25,047 bases of DNA from an uncultured Collinsella sp. (GCA_900549025.1 URMZ01000027.1:1-25047); one strand, 5' to 3'. Shown: positions 8,678 to 16,306, counted from the stretch's first letter. Notes: generated by a model from the sequence alone, not told the origin. Translations and numbers: made by a program.

Positions 8678-8714
8678 GAATATACGCGACGGCCACACCG
8701 GATAAGGAGACCCG

Positions 8715-9536
8715 ATGCCCTACCTTCTTTCTTGTGATATTCATACTCATACGCTGTTCTCTGCGCATGCGTACTCAACCATTGAGGAGAACGTCTATTG
8801 GGCAGCCGAACGTGGTCTGCAGGTGCTTGGTTCTGCGGACCACCTGAGCTCGATGGTTACGGCCTGCCCCAATGACCTGCGTAGTTATCAGTTCTTTATC
8901 AATCAGGATATATGGCCGCGCATTTGGAGCGGTGTGTTGGTGCTGCGCGGCGCCGAGGCCGATATCGTTTCGCTGGACGGCAGCTTGTTTGGCGAGGATA
9001 TTCCCGTCGACCTTGATATCGCCGGTGATTCGTACAGTCGTCAGCATTCGCTGTTCGAATTGGTGACGCGCAATTTGGATTATTTGGTGGCAAGCGTGCA
9101 TAATCCGCAGTTTGCCGAGGGCGCGACGCTGGCTCAAACGACCCAGATGTATATCAATGCCTTGGAACATCCCAAGGTGTTCATGTTGGGGCATACGGGG
9201 CGCTCGGGCGTACCGTTCGATATCGACGAGGTGCTGTTGGCGGCTAAGGCCAAGCACAAGATTATCGAGATCAACAACCATAGTCTTGAGCACGGTGTCG
9301 ACACTGAGCATTGGGCCGTGTGCCGCAAGATTGCCGAGCGCTGCGCCGAGCTGGGCGTGGGTATTGGTGTGTCGACCGATGCCCACATTGGTATGGCCAT
9401 TGGCAAGCTCGACCACGCCCGCAAGTTGCTCGACGAGATTCATTTCCCGCTGGATTTGATCGTGACGCGCGACCGCGAGACGCTGCTGCGCGAGATGGCG
9501 GCGGCAGGCGTGTGCGACCTGCGCAAGAGGATGTAG
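8715..9536 (+). CDS. PHP-domain metal-dependent hydrolase (YcdX-like)
   Basis: This 273-residue PHP-domain protein is predicted to be a di- or trinuclear metal phosphoesterase. Metal-binding motifs are HTH at residues 10-12, H18, A-D-H at 41-43, S-V-H-N near the middle and D-A-H at about 222-224, matching the YcdX family layout. The start follows AAGGAGA (8704-8710). Relatives include the E. coli phosphatase YcdX and histidinol-phosphatase-like enzymes; the substrate here is unknown. No histidine-biosynthesis genes are adjacent, so a HisK/HisJ role is not supported. It is transcribed alone and converges on the rRNA methyltransferase across a shared terminator. Confidence 0.88.
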   Translation: MPYLLSCDIHTHTLFSAHAYSTIEENVYWAAERGLQVLGSADHLSSMVTACPNDLRSYQFFINQDIWPRIWSGVLVLRGAEADIVSLDGSLFGEDIPVDLDIAGDSYSRQHSLFELVTRNLDYLVASVHNPQFAEGATLAQTTQMYINALEHPKVFMLGHTGRSGVPFDIDEVLLAAKAKHKIIEINNHSLEHGVDTEHWAVCRKIAERCAELGVGIGVSTDAHIGMAIGKLDHARKLLDEIHFPLDLIVTRDRETLLREMAAAGVCDLRKRM

Positions 9537-9554
9537 CGAGGCTCAATGTGCAAC

Positions 9555-9590
9555 AAGAAAGGGGCGGTTCAGACGGGCCGCCCCTTTCTT
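9555..9590 (+). terminator. Bidirectional terminator between convergent genes
   Basis: A perfect 13-bp stem pairs AAGAAAGGGGCGG (9555-9567) with CCGCCCCTTTCTT (9578-9590). Its A-rich and T-rich flanks let it act in both directions, ending the PHP gene and the minus-strand methyltransferase gene. Confidence 0.92.
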
Positions 9591-9636
9591 ATACCAGTAG
9601 GTTTTTGGGATATGGTCAGAAATCTGCCAAGGCGGC

Positions 9637-11085
9637 TTAGCGGCGCTCGAGGACCGCGACGGTCTCGGTGTGGTCGGTATGGGGAAACATGTCGACAGGC
9701 GTGATCTTGAGCAGGCGGTAGCCGCCATCGAGGAGCTGATGCAAGTCTCGCTCTTGGGTGACGGGATTGCAGCTGATGTAGGTGATGCGGCGTGGCTTGA
9801 GCGCGCAAGCGGCTTCGAGGAACTCGGGTGTGGAGCCGGCGCGCGGCGGGTCGATGGAGAGAACGTCAACACGCTCGTTGTTATCGGCGGCATCGAGGAT
9901 ATAGTCAGTGGCATCGTCAGCCATAAACCACGCGTTACGGGTAAGGCCGTTGAGCTCGGCGTTGCGACGTGCGTCGGCAATGCCGGCGGGGTTGCGCTCA
10001 ACACCGAGCAACATAATGCCGGCGCCTTTGTCCTGGGCGTCTTTTGCGGCGCACAGACCGATGGTTCCGCTGCCGCAGTAGGCATCCATGAGTACGTCGC
10101 CCTGCTGCAAATCCATGCCGTCAATGGCGAGTCGATAGAGCAGTTCGGTTTGCTGCGGATTAGTCTGGTAGAACGCGGTGGGGGAGATGTCGAATTCGCA
10201 GCCGAGCAGCTGATCGCGCATGCATTCGGCGCCATAGACGATGCGGGTCTCCTCGCCCAGGATGGCATTGCCGGGGCGACCGTTGATATTCTGTGCAACG
10301 GTGACGATGTGCGGATCGAGCGAGGCGACGGCCTCAAAGAACTCCTGCGCATGCGGCAGGTCACGCTGGGCGGTCACGAGCGTAACCATGATCTGGTCGG
10401 TGCGCCAGCCACGGCGAACGACGGCATAGCGAAGCAGACCGAGATGCTTGTCTTCGTTAAAGGCAGGAATGTGCAGACGTTCGGCCTCGCGTGCGATGCC
10501 GTTGAGGATCTGGCGCGCACCGGGAGCCTCGACAGGGCACTCGGGAACGGCGACGATCTTGTGCGTGCCGCGCTCAAAAAAGCCGCAGCGGACAGCGCTC
10601 TCCTTGCCGGGGGCAAAGGGGGTGGCAGCCTTATGGCGAAAACCACGCGGCGCAGGATACTTGCCCGGATCGCCCAGGGTAACACCCATACCGCGAATAG
10701 GATCAACGGTGATGCCCTCACGCTCACAAAGCGAAGCAAAAAGCTCCTCCATAGCAGCTTGCTTAGCTGCCAGCTGCTTTTTATAAGGACGATTGATCGC
10801 CGTGCACCCACCGCAAGATTTCATGATTGAACAGGGAGACTTGGGATCCACAACCTTACGTGTAGACGAAATCGGATCTTTATGCGGGCGCTTGGTGCGA
10901 GTCTGAGATGCCTTATCCCCGCTCCGACGAGAGCTGGGACGCTTGGCCTTAGCCTTGCTCTTGGCCGACTTACCCTTCGCGTCCTGAGACGACTTGGATT
11001 TCTTAGAAGATTTTTTCTCCTCTGACCCCTCAGCTGCCTCGATCAAAGCACGACGAGCCTTACGCTCCGCACGAGATTCTGCCAT
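9637..11085 (-). CDS. TrmA/RlmD-family 23S rRNA (uracil-5-)-methyltransferase
   Basis: This 482-residue SAM-dependent RNA methyltransferase of the RlmD/RlmCD/TrmA family makes 5-methyluridine. Cysteines 85, 91 and 94 plus C183 (V-P-E-C-P) form the C-x5-C-x2-C...C set that binds a [4Fe-4S] cluster in RlmD. The SAM motif is DAYCGSGTIG, and the catalytic cysteine is C439 in ISCNP. The first 75 residues are an unusual low-complexity tail rich in K, S, R and A, probably disordered and RNA-binding. It lacks a recognisable N-terminal TRAM domain, unlike typical RlmD. The start at 11085 has a GTGGGG Shine-Dalgarno-like tract. Whether it modifies U1939, U747 or both cannot be told. Confidence 0.9.
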   Translation of the reverse strand: MAESRAERKARRALIEAAEGSEEKKSSKKSKSSQDAKGKSAKSKAKAKRPSSRRSGDKASQTRTKRPHKDPISSTRKVVDPKSPCSIMKSCGGCTAINRPYKKQLAAKQAAMEELFASLCEREGITVDPIRGMGVTLGDPGKYPAPRGFRHKAATPFAPGKESAVRCGFFERGTHKIVAVPECPVEAPGARQILNGIAREAERLHIPAFNEDKHLGLLRYAVVRRGWRTDQIMVTLVTAQRDLPHAQEFFEAVASLDPHIVTVAQNINGRPGNAILGEETRIVYGAECMRDQLLGCEFDISPTAFYQTNPQQTELLYRLAIDGMDLQQGDVLMDAYCGSGTIGLCAAKDAQDKGAGIMLLGVERNPAGIADARRNAELNGLTRNAWFMADDATDYILDAADNNERVDVLSIDPPRAGSTPEFLEAACALKPRRITYISCNPVTQERDLHQLLDGGYRLLKITPVDMFPHTDHTETVAVLERR

Positions 11086-11125
11086 GAATTAACCCCACTA
11101 ATTATACAAATTGAAATCTGAAAGC

Positions 11126-11131
11126 ATTGTA
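11126..11131 (-). promoter_or_regulatory. Candidate -10 box (GTACAAT) for the rRNA methyltransferase
   Basis: On the minus strand GTACAAT ends 40 nt before the ATG at 11085. A consensus TATAAT also exists at 11101-11106 on the same strand, but it would leave a leader of only about 10 nt. Either may be used. Confidence 0.4.
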
Positions 11132-11195
11132 CCGTGCTGAGCTAACGGACGATATACAAGCGCCCATTTCATATCAGTGATAAGCCCAACGACGG

Positions 11196-11334
11196 TTGCC
11201 CGCCGCGTGAGGGGTGTGGGGGTTAAGTTTATCGCGAGTTCCGCACGAACAGGAGGCCACTTAATGTGGCCTCCGTCGTGAGCAGGACTGTAGAGCAGGA
11301 AACTTAACCCCCACACCCCTCACGCGGCGGGCAA
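11196..11334. repeat. Perfect 35-bp inverted repeat with nested hairpin (MITE-like or structured element)
   Basis: The arms 11196-11230 and 11300-11334 are exact reverse complements over 35 bp, enclosing 69 bp. Inside lies a second perfect hairpin, GGAGGCCAC (11252-11260)/GTGGCCTCC (11266-11274), flanked by CACGA/TCGTG (11244-11248/11276-11280). No coding potential is credible and no T-tract follows either arm. The element fills much of the spacer of about 340 bp between two divergent genes, where a terminator is not expected. No target-site duplication is evident. It could be a MITE remnant, a structured RNA or an invertible segment; the choice is open. Confidence 0.85.
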
Positions 11335-11341
11335 ACTCGCC

Positions 11342-11370
11342 TTGTGCTCTATCACGCTAAAGTGTATGAT
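11342..11370 (+). promoter_or_regulatory. Candidate promoter of the ABC transporter operon
   Basis: TTGTGC (11342-11347) and TATGAT (11365-11370) are separated by exactly 17 bp. The -10 box matches consensus at five of six positions and lies 56 nt before the ATG. Downstream, TGAAT (11373-11377) and ATTCA (11386-11390) form an imperfect operator-like palindrome overlapping the likely transcription start. Confidence 0.5.
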
Positions 11371-11426
11371 TCTGAATGTTACATGATTCACTTTACTTAA
11401 CTAAAGTGCCATCAAGGGGGAATACC

Positions 11427-12287
11427 ATGAATACCGATATGTCTCGTCGCCAGTTTGTTGGTCTAGCCGGCTCGTTTGCCACGGTGCTTGGCCTTGGTCT
11501 TGTCGGCTGCGGCGGTGGTGCCGGCAAGGGCTCCGCTGCTGGATCTACCGCGGCCAAGGATGTGAAGGGCGCTGCGGAATCCAAGAAGCTCGTGGTGGGC
11601 TTTGATAAGTCCTATCCTCCGTACGGCTTTGTGGGCGATGACGGCGAGTACACGGGCTTTGACCTCGACCTTGCCAAGGCCGTTGCCGATAAGCAGGGCT
11701 GGGATGTTGATTACGAGGCTATCGATTGGGATGCCAAGGACACGCTGCTCAACTCCGGCGCCATCAACTGCATCTGGAACGGCTTTACCATGGAGGGTCG
11801 CGAGGACGACTACACGTTCTCCGAGCCGTACATGCTCAACGAGCAGGTGCTCGTGGTCAAGAAGGATGCGGGCATCAAGAGCTGGGATGATCTTGCCGGT
11901 AAGACGGTGATCACCCAGACCGATTCCGCTGCTCAGGACGTGCTCGAGGGCGATCAGAAGGATTTGGCGGCGACGTTTGCCACACTCGACACCATCGGCG
12001 AGTACAACACGGCCTTTATGCAGCTCGAGAGTGGTGCGGTCGATGCCGTGGCGTGCGACCTTTCGATTGCTCAGTATCAGCTTGCCGCAAAGCCCGATGC
12101 CTATACGCAGCTTGATAAGCCGCTGTCCAGCGAGCACTATGCCGTCGGCTTTAAGAAGGGCGACACCAAGTCGGCCGACGCCGTGACCGAGTCGCTCAAG
12201 GCGCTCTACGAGGACGGCACGGTCAAGGACCTGTGCGATAAATATGCAGATTACGGTCTTTCCTTCGACAACTGGGTTTTGAAATAG
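11427..12287 (+). CDS. Polar amino acid ABC transporter, substrate-binding lipoprotein
   Basis: This 286-residue extracellular solute-binding protein (family 3) should capture an amino acid and deliver it to the permease encoded next. The signal sequence has a twin-arginine-like SRRQF (residues 6-10), a hydrophobic core and a lipobox LVGC ending at C28, so it is predicted to be a lipoprotein. A Gly/Ser/Ala linker precedes the domain, which begins near 51 (KLVVGFDKSYPPYGF). Family motifs include the G-Y/F-T-G-F-D-L-D-L-A pattern and I-W-N-G-F-T-M at the ligand cleft. The start at 11427 follows AAGGGGGAA. Ligand specificity is not readable. The spacer to the permease is entirely filled by a long hairpin. 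Confidence 0.93.
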   Translation: MNTDMSRRQFVGLAGSFATVLGLGLVGCGGGAGKGSAAGSTAAKDVKGAAESKKLVVGFDKSYPPYGFVGDDGEYTGFDLDLAKAVADKQGWDVDYEAIDWDAKDTLLNSGAINCIWNGFTMEGREDDYTFSEPYMLNEQVLVVKKDAGIKSWDDLAGKTVITQTDSAAQDVLEGDQKDLAATFATLDTIGEYNTAFMQLESGAVDAVACDLSIAQYQLAAKPDAYTQLDKPLSSEHYAVGFKKGDTKSADAVTESLKALYEDGTVKDLCDKYADYGLSFDNWVLK

Positions 12288-12391
12288 CGGCTTTCCAAGG
12301 CACCCGATTTTGCCGTTCAAACCGTCGCTTGCGTACATTTAGTACGCGGCGCTCCTCTTTCACGGCAAACTCGGGCACCTGGAAAACCCGC
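12287..12391 (+). repeat. Interspersed hairpin element, copy 1
   Basis: A long imperfect hairpin fills the space between the binding-protein stop and the permease start. The mid arms CCCGATTTTGCCGT (12303-12316) and ACGGCAAACTCGGG (12362-12375) pair at 13 of 14 positions, with weaker pairing continuing out to GCGG (12287-12290)/CCGC (12388-12391). The core 12318-12361 is shared with copy 2 at 21865-21907 at about 37 of 44 aligned positions, with apical stem GCGTAC/GTACGC. Position and form resemble REP elements such as the one between malE and malF in E. coli, which stabilises the upstream message; that role here is inferred. Confidence 0.8.
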
Positions 12392-12398
12392 TTTAGCA

Positions 12399-13091
12399 TT
12401 GGATTCGCTGTTCCGTTACTGTGAAAGAGAGCTTGGGTTGTCTATTCAGGTCATGATGCAGATGCTTGGCCAGGGATTCTTGGTCAGCTTGCAGCTGTTT
12501 GTGCTGACGCTGCTCGGGTCGATTCCGCTGGGAATCCCCGTGGCGTTCATGCGCATGAGCAAAATTGCGCCGCTTCGCTGGATCGCGCGCATCTATATTT
12601 CGGTGATGCGCGGCACGCCGCTCATGCTACAGATGTTTGCCATCTACTTTGCCCCGTACTACGTGTTCGGCATCTCGCTCACGCCCGATTCCAAATGGAC
12701 GGCATGCGTCGTGGCGTTCATCATCAACTACGCCGGCTACTTTGCCGAGATCTATCGCTCGGGCTTGCAGTCCATCCCGCGCGGTCAATACGAGGCGGCC
12801 GAGGTGCTGGGCTATTCGCGCATGCAGACGTTTCTGTATATCGTGATGCCGCAGGTCGCCAAGCGTATTCTGCCGGCGATGGGCAACGAGATCATCACGC
12901 TGGTCAAGGACACGTCGCTGGCGTTTGCCATTGGCGTGGGCGAGATGTTCTCGACCGCCAAGGCGCTGGTTGCCTCGCAGGTGAGCATGGTGCCGTTTGC
13001 GATTGCGGCGCTGATCTACTGGGTCTTTAACTTTGTGGTCGAGATGCTGCTGGGTGCCGCCGAAAAGAAGCTGGACTATTATCATGACTAA
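12399..13091 (+). CDS. Polar amino acid ABC transporter, permease
   Basis: This 230-residue integral membrane subunit belongs to the HisM/GlnP-type permease family. Several hydrophobic segments are visible: about 26-45, 75-95, 105-125 and the C-terminal 185-215. The EAA loop that contacts the ATPase is present (AAEVLGYSRMQTFLYIVMPQ). The start is uncertain. TTG at 12399 gives a natural N-terminus but sits only 8 nt after the hairpin element, with GGAAAA inside the hairpin's right arm. The alternative is ATG at 12453, which would remove 18 residues and lies before the first TM. Its stop overlaps the ATPase start, indicating coupled translation. Confidence 0.92.
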   Translation: MDSLFRYCERELGLSIQVMMQMLGQGFLVSLQLFVLTLLGSIPLGIPVAFMRMSKIAPLRWIARIYISVMRGTPLMLQMFAIYFAPYYVFGISLTPDSKWTACVVAFIINYAGYFAEIYRSGLQSIPRGQYEAAEVLGYSRMQTFLYIVMPQVAKRILPAMGNEIITLVKDTSLAFAIGVGEMFSTAKALVASQVSMVPFAIAALIYWVFNFVVEMLLGAAEKKLDYYHD

Positions 13092-13848
13092 CTCGGTGAT
13101 GAAAATCGAAAGCGCGCGCAAGGCGTTTGGCGGCAATGAGGTGCTCAAGGACATCTCGCTCGAGGTAAAGCGTGGCGAGGTCGTGGCGATTATCGGGCCT
13201 TCGGGCGGCGGTAAGTCAACGCTGTTGCGCTGCGCCACGCTGCTCGAGACGCTCGACGGCGGCTCGCTTTCGTTTGGTGACCTTGCGGTTGCGACGGATG
13301 CGGGATCGGGCGCGGTCTATGCGAAGGGAGATGTTCCCAAGCAAGCGCGTTCGCGTTTTGGTCTGGTGTTCCAGAACTACAATCTGTTTCCGCACTATAC
13401 CGTGATGAAAAACATCACCGATGCGCCGATTCGCGTGCTTAAGCGTCCGCGCGAACAGGCGGAAGCCCGCGCTCGCGAGCTGATTGCGCAAATGGGGCTG
13501 ACGGGCAACGAGAACAAAGTGCCGTGTGAGCTTTCGGGCGGTCAGCAACAGCGCGTGAGTATTGCCCGCGCCCTGGCGCTCGATCCGGAAATCCTATTCT
13601 TTGACGAGCCGACCTCGGCGCTCGACCCCGAGCTGACGGCCGAGGTGCTGCGTGTCATTAAGGACCTGGCGGCGCAGAATATGACGATGGTAATCGTGAC
13701 CCACGCGATGCAGTTTGCGCGCGATGTCGCCGACCGCGTGGTCTTTATGGACGGCGGCCGTATTGTGGAGGAGGGCCCTGCCGAGCAGGTCATCGACTAT
13801 CCGCGCGAGCAGCGTACCCGTGAGTTCTTGAGCCGTATCGAGGGGTAG
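13084..13848 (+). CDS. Polar amino acid ABC transporter, ATP-binding protein
   Basis: This 254-residue ATPase powers the importer. Walker A is GPSGGGKST (about residues 39-47). The Q-loop lies in LVFQNYNLFPHYTV, the signature in LSGGQQQRVSIARAL, Walker B in EILFFDEPTSALDPEL and the switch histidine in IVTHAMQFA. The start at 13084 overlaps the permease stop by 8 nt (ATGACTAA); a further in-frame ATG at 13099 is possible. The GlnQ/HisP-like motifs agree with a polar amino acid transporter. It is the last gene of the operon, followed by a terminator. Confidence 0.95.
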   Translation: MTNSVMKIESARKAFGGNEVLKDISLEVKRGEVVAIIGPSGGGKSTLLRCATLLETLDGGSLSFGDLAVATDAGSGAVYAKGDVPKQARSRFGLVFQNYNLFPHYTVMKNITDAPIRVLKRPREQAEARARELIAQMGLTGNENKVPCELSGGQQQRVSIARALALDPEILFFDEPTSALDPELTAEVLRVIKDLAAQNMTMVIVTHAMQFARDVADRVVFMDGGRIVEEGPAEQVIDYPREQRTREFLSRIEG

Positions 13849-13884
13849 GCTCATCTATTTACTCAACTATTAAATTGAGGCGAA

Positions 13885-13925
13885 GTCGCCGCAGGTCTTA
13901 CTACGGCCTGCGGCGACATTTTATT
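13885..13925 (+). terminator. Rho-independent terminator of the ABC operon
   Basis: GTCGCCGCAGG (13885-13895) pairs perfectly with CCTGCGGCGAC (13907-13917) over 11 bp, and the T-rich tract ATTTTATTT follows. Confidence 0.92.
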
Positions 13926-14161
13926 TACATCGGCGGGTCCAATAATCACCTCGCATGCGTTCTCCTTCCTCTCGCCGCCCGTATCCATACGTGCGCCGAA
14001 AGGTGTGCATGGACAGTCACCTGTGAGGGTAGGGTGGTGGCATAGGACATTTGGAGGGTGAGTCGGCTCGGCTGCCGACCATGCTGCTCCCGGGACGGCA
14101 CCGACCGCGAACTCTCCCCGTTGGCGTCGCGCATTGCGCGCGGCCCTGCAAGGAGGTCATC
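13926..14161 (+). other. Upstream region of the EF-G-like gene
   Basis: This stretch of about 236 bp has no gene. From about 14051 it is open in frame with the downstream gene, but with no ribosome-binding site or family similarity. A hairpin GTCGGC-TCGGCT-GCCGAC lies near 14062-14079. No clear promoter hexamers are visible; TGGACA at 14010-14015 lacks a partner at the right spacing. It probably contains the promoter and leader of the EF-G-like gene. Confidence 0.4.
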
Positions 14162-16237
14162 ATGGGTGCTCCCAAGACCGGCAATGTAAGGAACGTGGTG
14201 CTCGTAGGCCAAGGCGGGGTGGGCAAGACTTCACTCGCCGAGGCCATGCTCCACCTTTCCGGCAAGACCGCCCGCCTGGGCGGCCACGACGGCACCAAGC
14301 CCACGCTCGACTATGACCCCGAAGAGGTCAAGCGTTCGTTCTCCATCTCGACGACCATCGCGCCGATCGACTGGAAAGGCGTCCGCATCAACGTGCTCGA
14401 TGCCCCGTGCTATCCCGATTTTATCGGCGACGCCTTTGCCGCGATGAGCGTCTGCGAGACGGCTCTGTTTGTGGTCGACGCCGAGGCCGGCCCGCAGCCT
14501 ACGACCGTCAAGCTTTGGTATGCGGCGGAGGACTTGCGCTTGGCGCGTGCGGTGTTCGTAAACCGCCTGTCGCGCTCCGAGGCCAGCTTTACGACCACAA
14601 TGGACCTGCTGCAGGAGCGCTTTGGCACGCGCCTGGGCGCCGTGACCCTTCCCTGGGGCGAGGGCGAGGACTTTGACGGCATTATCGACCTGGTGCGCAT
14701 GAAGGCGCGCCATTGCAACGGCACCGAAGCCGTTGAGTCGGAGATTCCCGAGGAGTATCGTGCCCAGGCCGAGGAGGCCCATGACCATCTGTGCGAGCTG
14801 GTGGCCGAGGCTGACGACGAGCTGATGATGAAGTACTTGGAAGGCGAGGAGACGCTGACGCAGGAGGAGCTTGAAGGCCTGCTGTCGAAGGCGATCGCCG
14901 AGCGCATCTTTGTGCCGGTCTTTGCGGGCGATTGCATTAAGGAACAGGGCGTCAACTCGCTGATGGATGACATCGCGACGTACTTCCCGGCGCCGACCGA
15001 CTACGGCGAGATGCCGCTTATCGACGGCGATTCGCTCAAGATTTCGAGCGACGATGACCGTCCGGTGGCGTTTGTGTTTAAGACGCTGGCCGATCCGCAG
15101 CAGGGCCGCATCAGCTTTATCAAGGTGCTGACGGGCACGCTTGAGCCGGGCCTTGAGCTGGTCAACGCGCGCACCCGCAAGAGCGATCGTCTGGCTCACC
15201 TGTATGTGATGTGCGGCCGCGACATGACCGAAGTCGGTCACGCCTATGCTGGCGACATTATCGTGGCGCCCAAGTTGGCGGCAGAGACGGGTGACACGCT
15301 TTCCATTACCGGTAAGGTCGAGGCGGCGGCGTTTAAGTTCCCCAACTCGCAGTACCGCATTGCCATCGAGGCCGAGAACCGCGGTGACGAGGAGAAGCTC
15401 TATACGTTTATCGAGAAGGCGTGCAAGGCCGATCCGACCATGAGCATCGATCGTGACGAGGAGACGGGCCAGACTATCATCTCCGCCGTGGGTGAGGCGC
15501 AGGTTTCGGTACTGCTCAACCGTTTGGAGGATCGCACCAAGGTCGTGGCCAAAAGCGTGCCGATCCGCATTCCGTATCGCGAGACCATCCGCCGCACGGC
15601 GAGTGCCCAGGGCCGCCACAAGAAGCAGACCGGTGGTGCCGGTCAGTATGGCGACTGCTGGCTGCGCGTTGAGCCGCTCATTGGACCCGACGGCACGAGC
15701 GATGGCTATGAGTTTGTGGACGAGGTCGTAGGCGGCCGTATTCCGCGCTCGCTGATCCCCGCCGTGGACAAGGGTGTCCAGGAGACCATGAAGGACGGCA
15801 TCATTGCCGGCTACCCGCTCACGGGCATTCGCGTGGCTGTGTACGACGGCTCGTATCACAGCGTCGACTCCAACGAGATGGCGTTCCGCGCGGCGGCCCG
15901 CATCGGCCTGCGCAAGGCATGTGCCGATGCCGACCCGGTGGTGCTGGAGCCCATCGAGGAAATCACGGTGACTATCCCCGAGAGCTACGCCGGCGCCGTG
16001 ATGGGCGACATCTCGGCATCGCGCGGTCGCGTGACGGGCATGGAGACCGATGAGCGCGGCGACACCGTGGTCATCGCCCAGGCGCCTCTCGCCGAGCTGA
16101 CGGATTACTCGACGCGCCTGCGCTCCATCACGCGCGGCACGGGCGACTTTACCATGAAGCCCGCCGGCTACGAGCAGGTGCCCTACGATGTTCAGGCCAA
16201 GCTGGTCGAGCGTTATGAGGAGGGCCGCGCTAAGTAG
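14162..16237 (+). CDS. Elongation factor G-like protein with degenerate G motifs
   Basis: This 691-residue protein has the full five-domain EF-G architecture, but it is a paralog, not canonical EF-G. G1 is intact (GQGGVGKTS, 16-24). G3 reads DAPCYPDF (80-87) where EF-G has DTPGHVDF, so the DxxG glycine and the catalytic histidine are both replaced. G4 reads NRLS (134-137) instead of NKxD. Domain IV and V hallmarks remain: AQGRHKKQTGGAGQYGDCWL, then SYAGAVMGDISASRGRV and GTGDFTMKPAGY. The start follows AAGGAGG (14150-14156); an upstream open frame is ignored. Related actinobacterial and clostridial EF-G-like proteins have unclear function. It is flanked by terminators on both sides, so it is monocistronic. 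Confidence 0.93.
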   Translation: MGAPKTGNVRNVVLVGQGGVGKTSLAEAMLHLSGKTARLGGHDGTKPTLDYDPEEVKRSFSISTTIAPIDWKGVRINVLDAPCYPDFIGDAFAAMSVCETALFVVDAEAGPQPTTVKLWYAAEDLRLARAVFVNRLSRSEASFTTTMDLLQERFGTRLGAVTLPWGEGEDFDGIIDLVRMKARHCNGTEAVESEIPEEYRAQAEEAHDHLCELVAEADDELMMKYLEGEETLTQEELEGLLSKAIAERIFVPVFAGDCIKEQGVNSLMDDIATYFPAPTDYGEMPLIDGDSLKISSDDDRPVAFVFKTLADPQQGRISFIKVLTGTLEPGLELVNARTRKSDRLAHLYVMCGRDMTEVGHAYAGDIIVAPKLAAETGDTLSITGKVEAAAFKFPNSQYRIAIEAENRGDEEKLYTFIEKACKADPTMSIDRDEETGQTIISAVGEAQVSVLLNRLEDRTKVVAKSVPIRIPYRETIRRTASAQGRHKKQTGGAGQYGDCWLRVEPLIGPDGTSDGYEFVDEVVGGRIPRSLIPAVDKGVQETMKDGIIAGYPLTGIRVAVYDGSYHSVDSNEMAFRAAARIGLRKACADADPVVLEPIEEITVTIPESYAGAVMGDISASRGRVTGMETDERGDTVVIAQAPLAELTDYSTRLRSITRGTGDFTMKPAGYEQVPYDVQAKLVERYEEGRAK

Positions 16238-16270
16238 CGTGTGGTTTTGCCTGCAATGTAGGTGCTGACG

Positions 16271-16306
16271 AAAAGGTCGCCCTGGGTAACCGGGGCGACC
16301 TTTTTT
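16271..16306 (+). terminator. Bidirectional terminator after the EF-G-like gene
   Basis: GGTCGCCCTGG (16275-16285) pairs with CCGGGGCGACC (16290-16300) around a GTAA tetraloop (one G-T pair), with six T residues after it and four A residues before it. It can also end the convergent nuclease gene. Confidence 0.94.

Noticed and set aside
9670..10830. A 386-codon plus-strand frame opposite the rRNA methyltransferase
   Set aside because: The minus-strand protein has the Fe-S cysteines, SAM motif and catalytic Cys, so the plus frame is a shadow.
11098..11316. A 72-codon minus-strand frame across the 35-bp inverted repeat
   Set aside because: It is created by the repeat sequence, has no ribosome-binding site and no protein-like composition.
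11373..11390. ArgR-box-like TGAAT...ATTCA before the ABC operon
   Set aside because: The half-sites are 8 bp apart, not the 4 bp of an ARG box, and no paired second box is seen, so ArgR control is not claimed.
14231..15859. A 542-codon minus-strand frame opposite the EF-G-like gene
   Set aside because: It is a shadow frame with no recognisable domain or ribosome-binding site.
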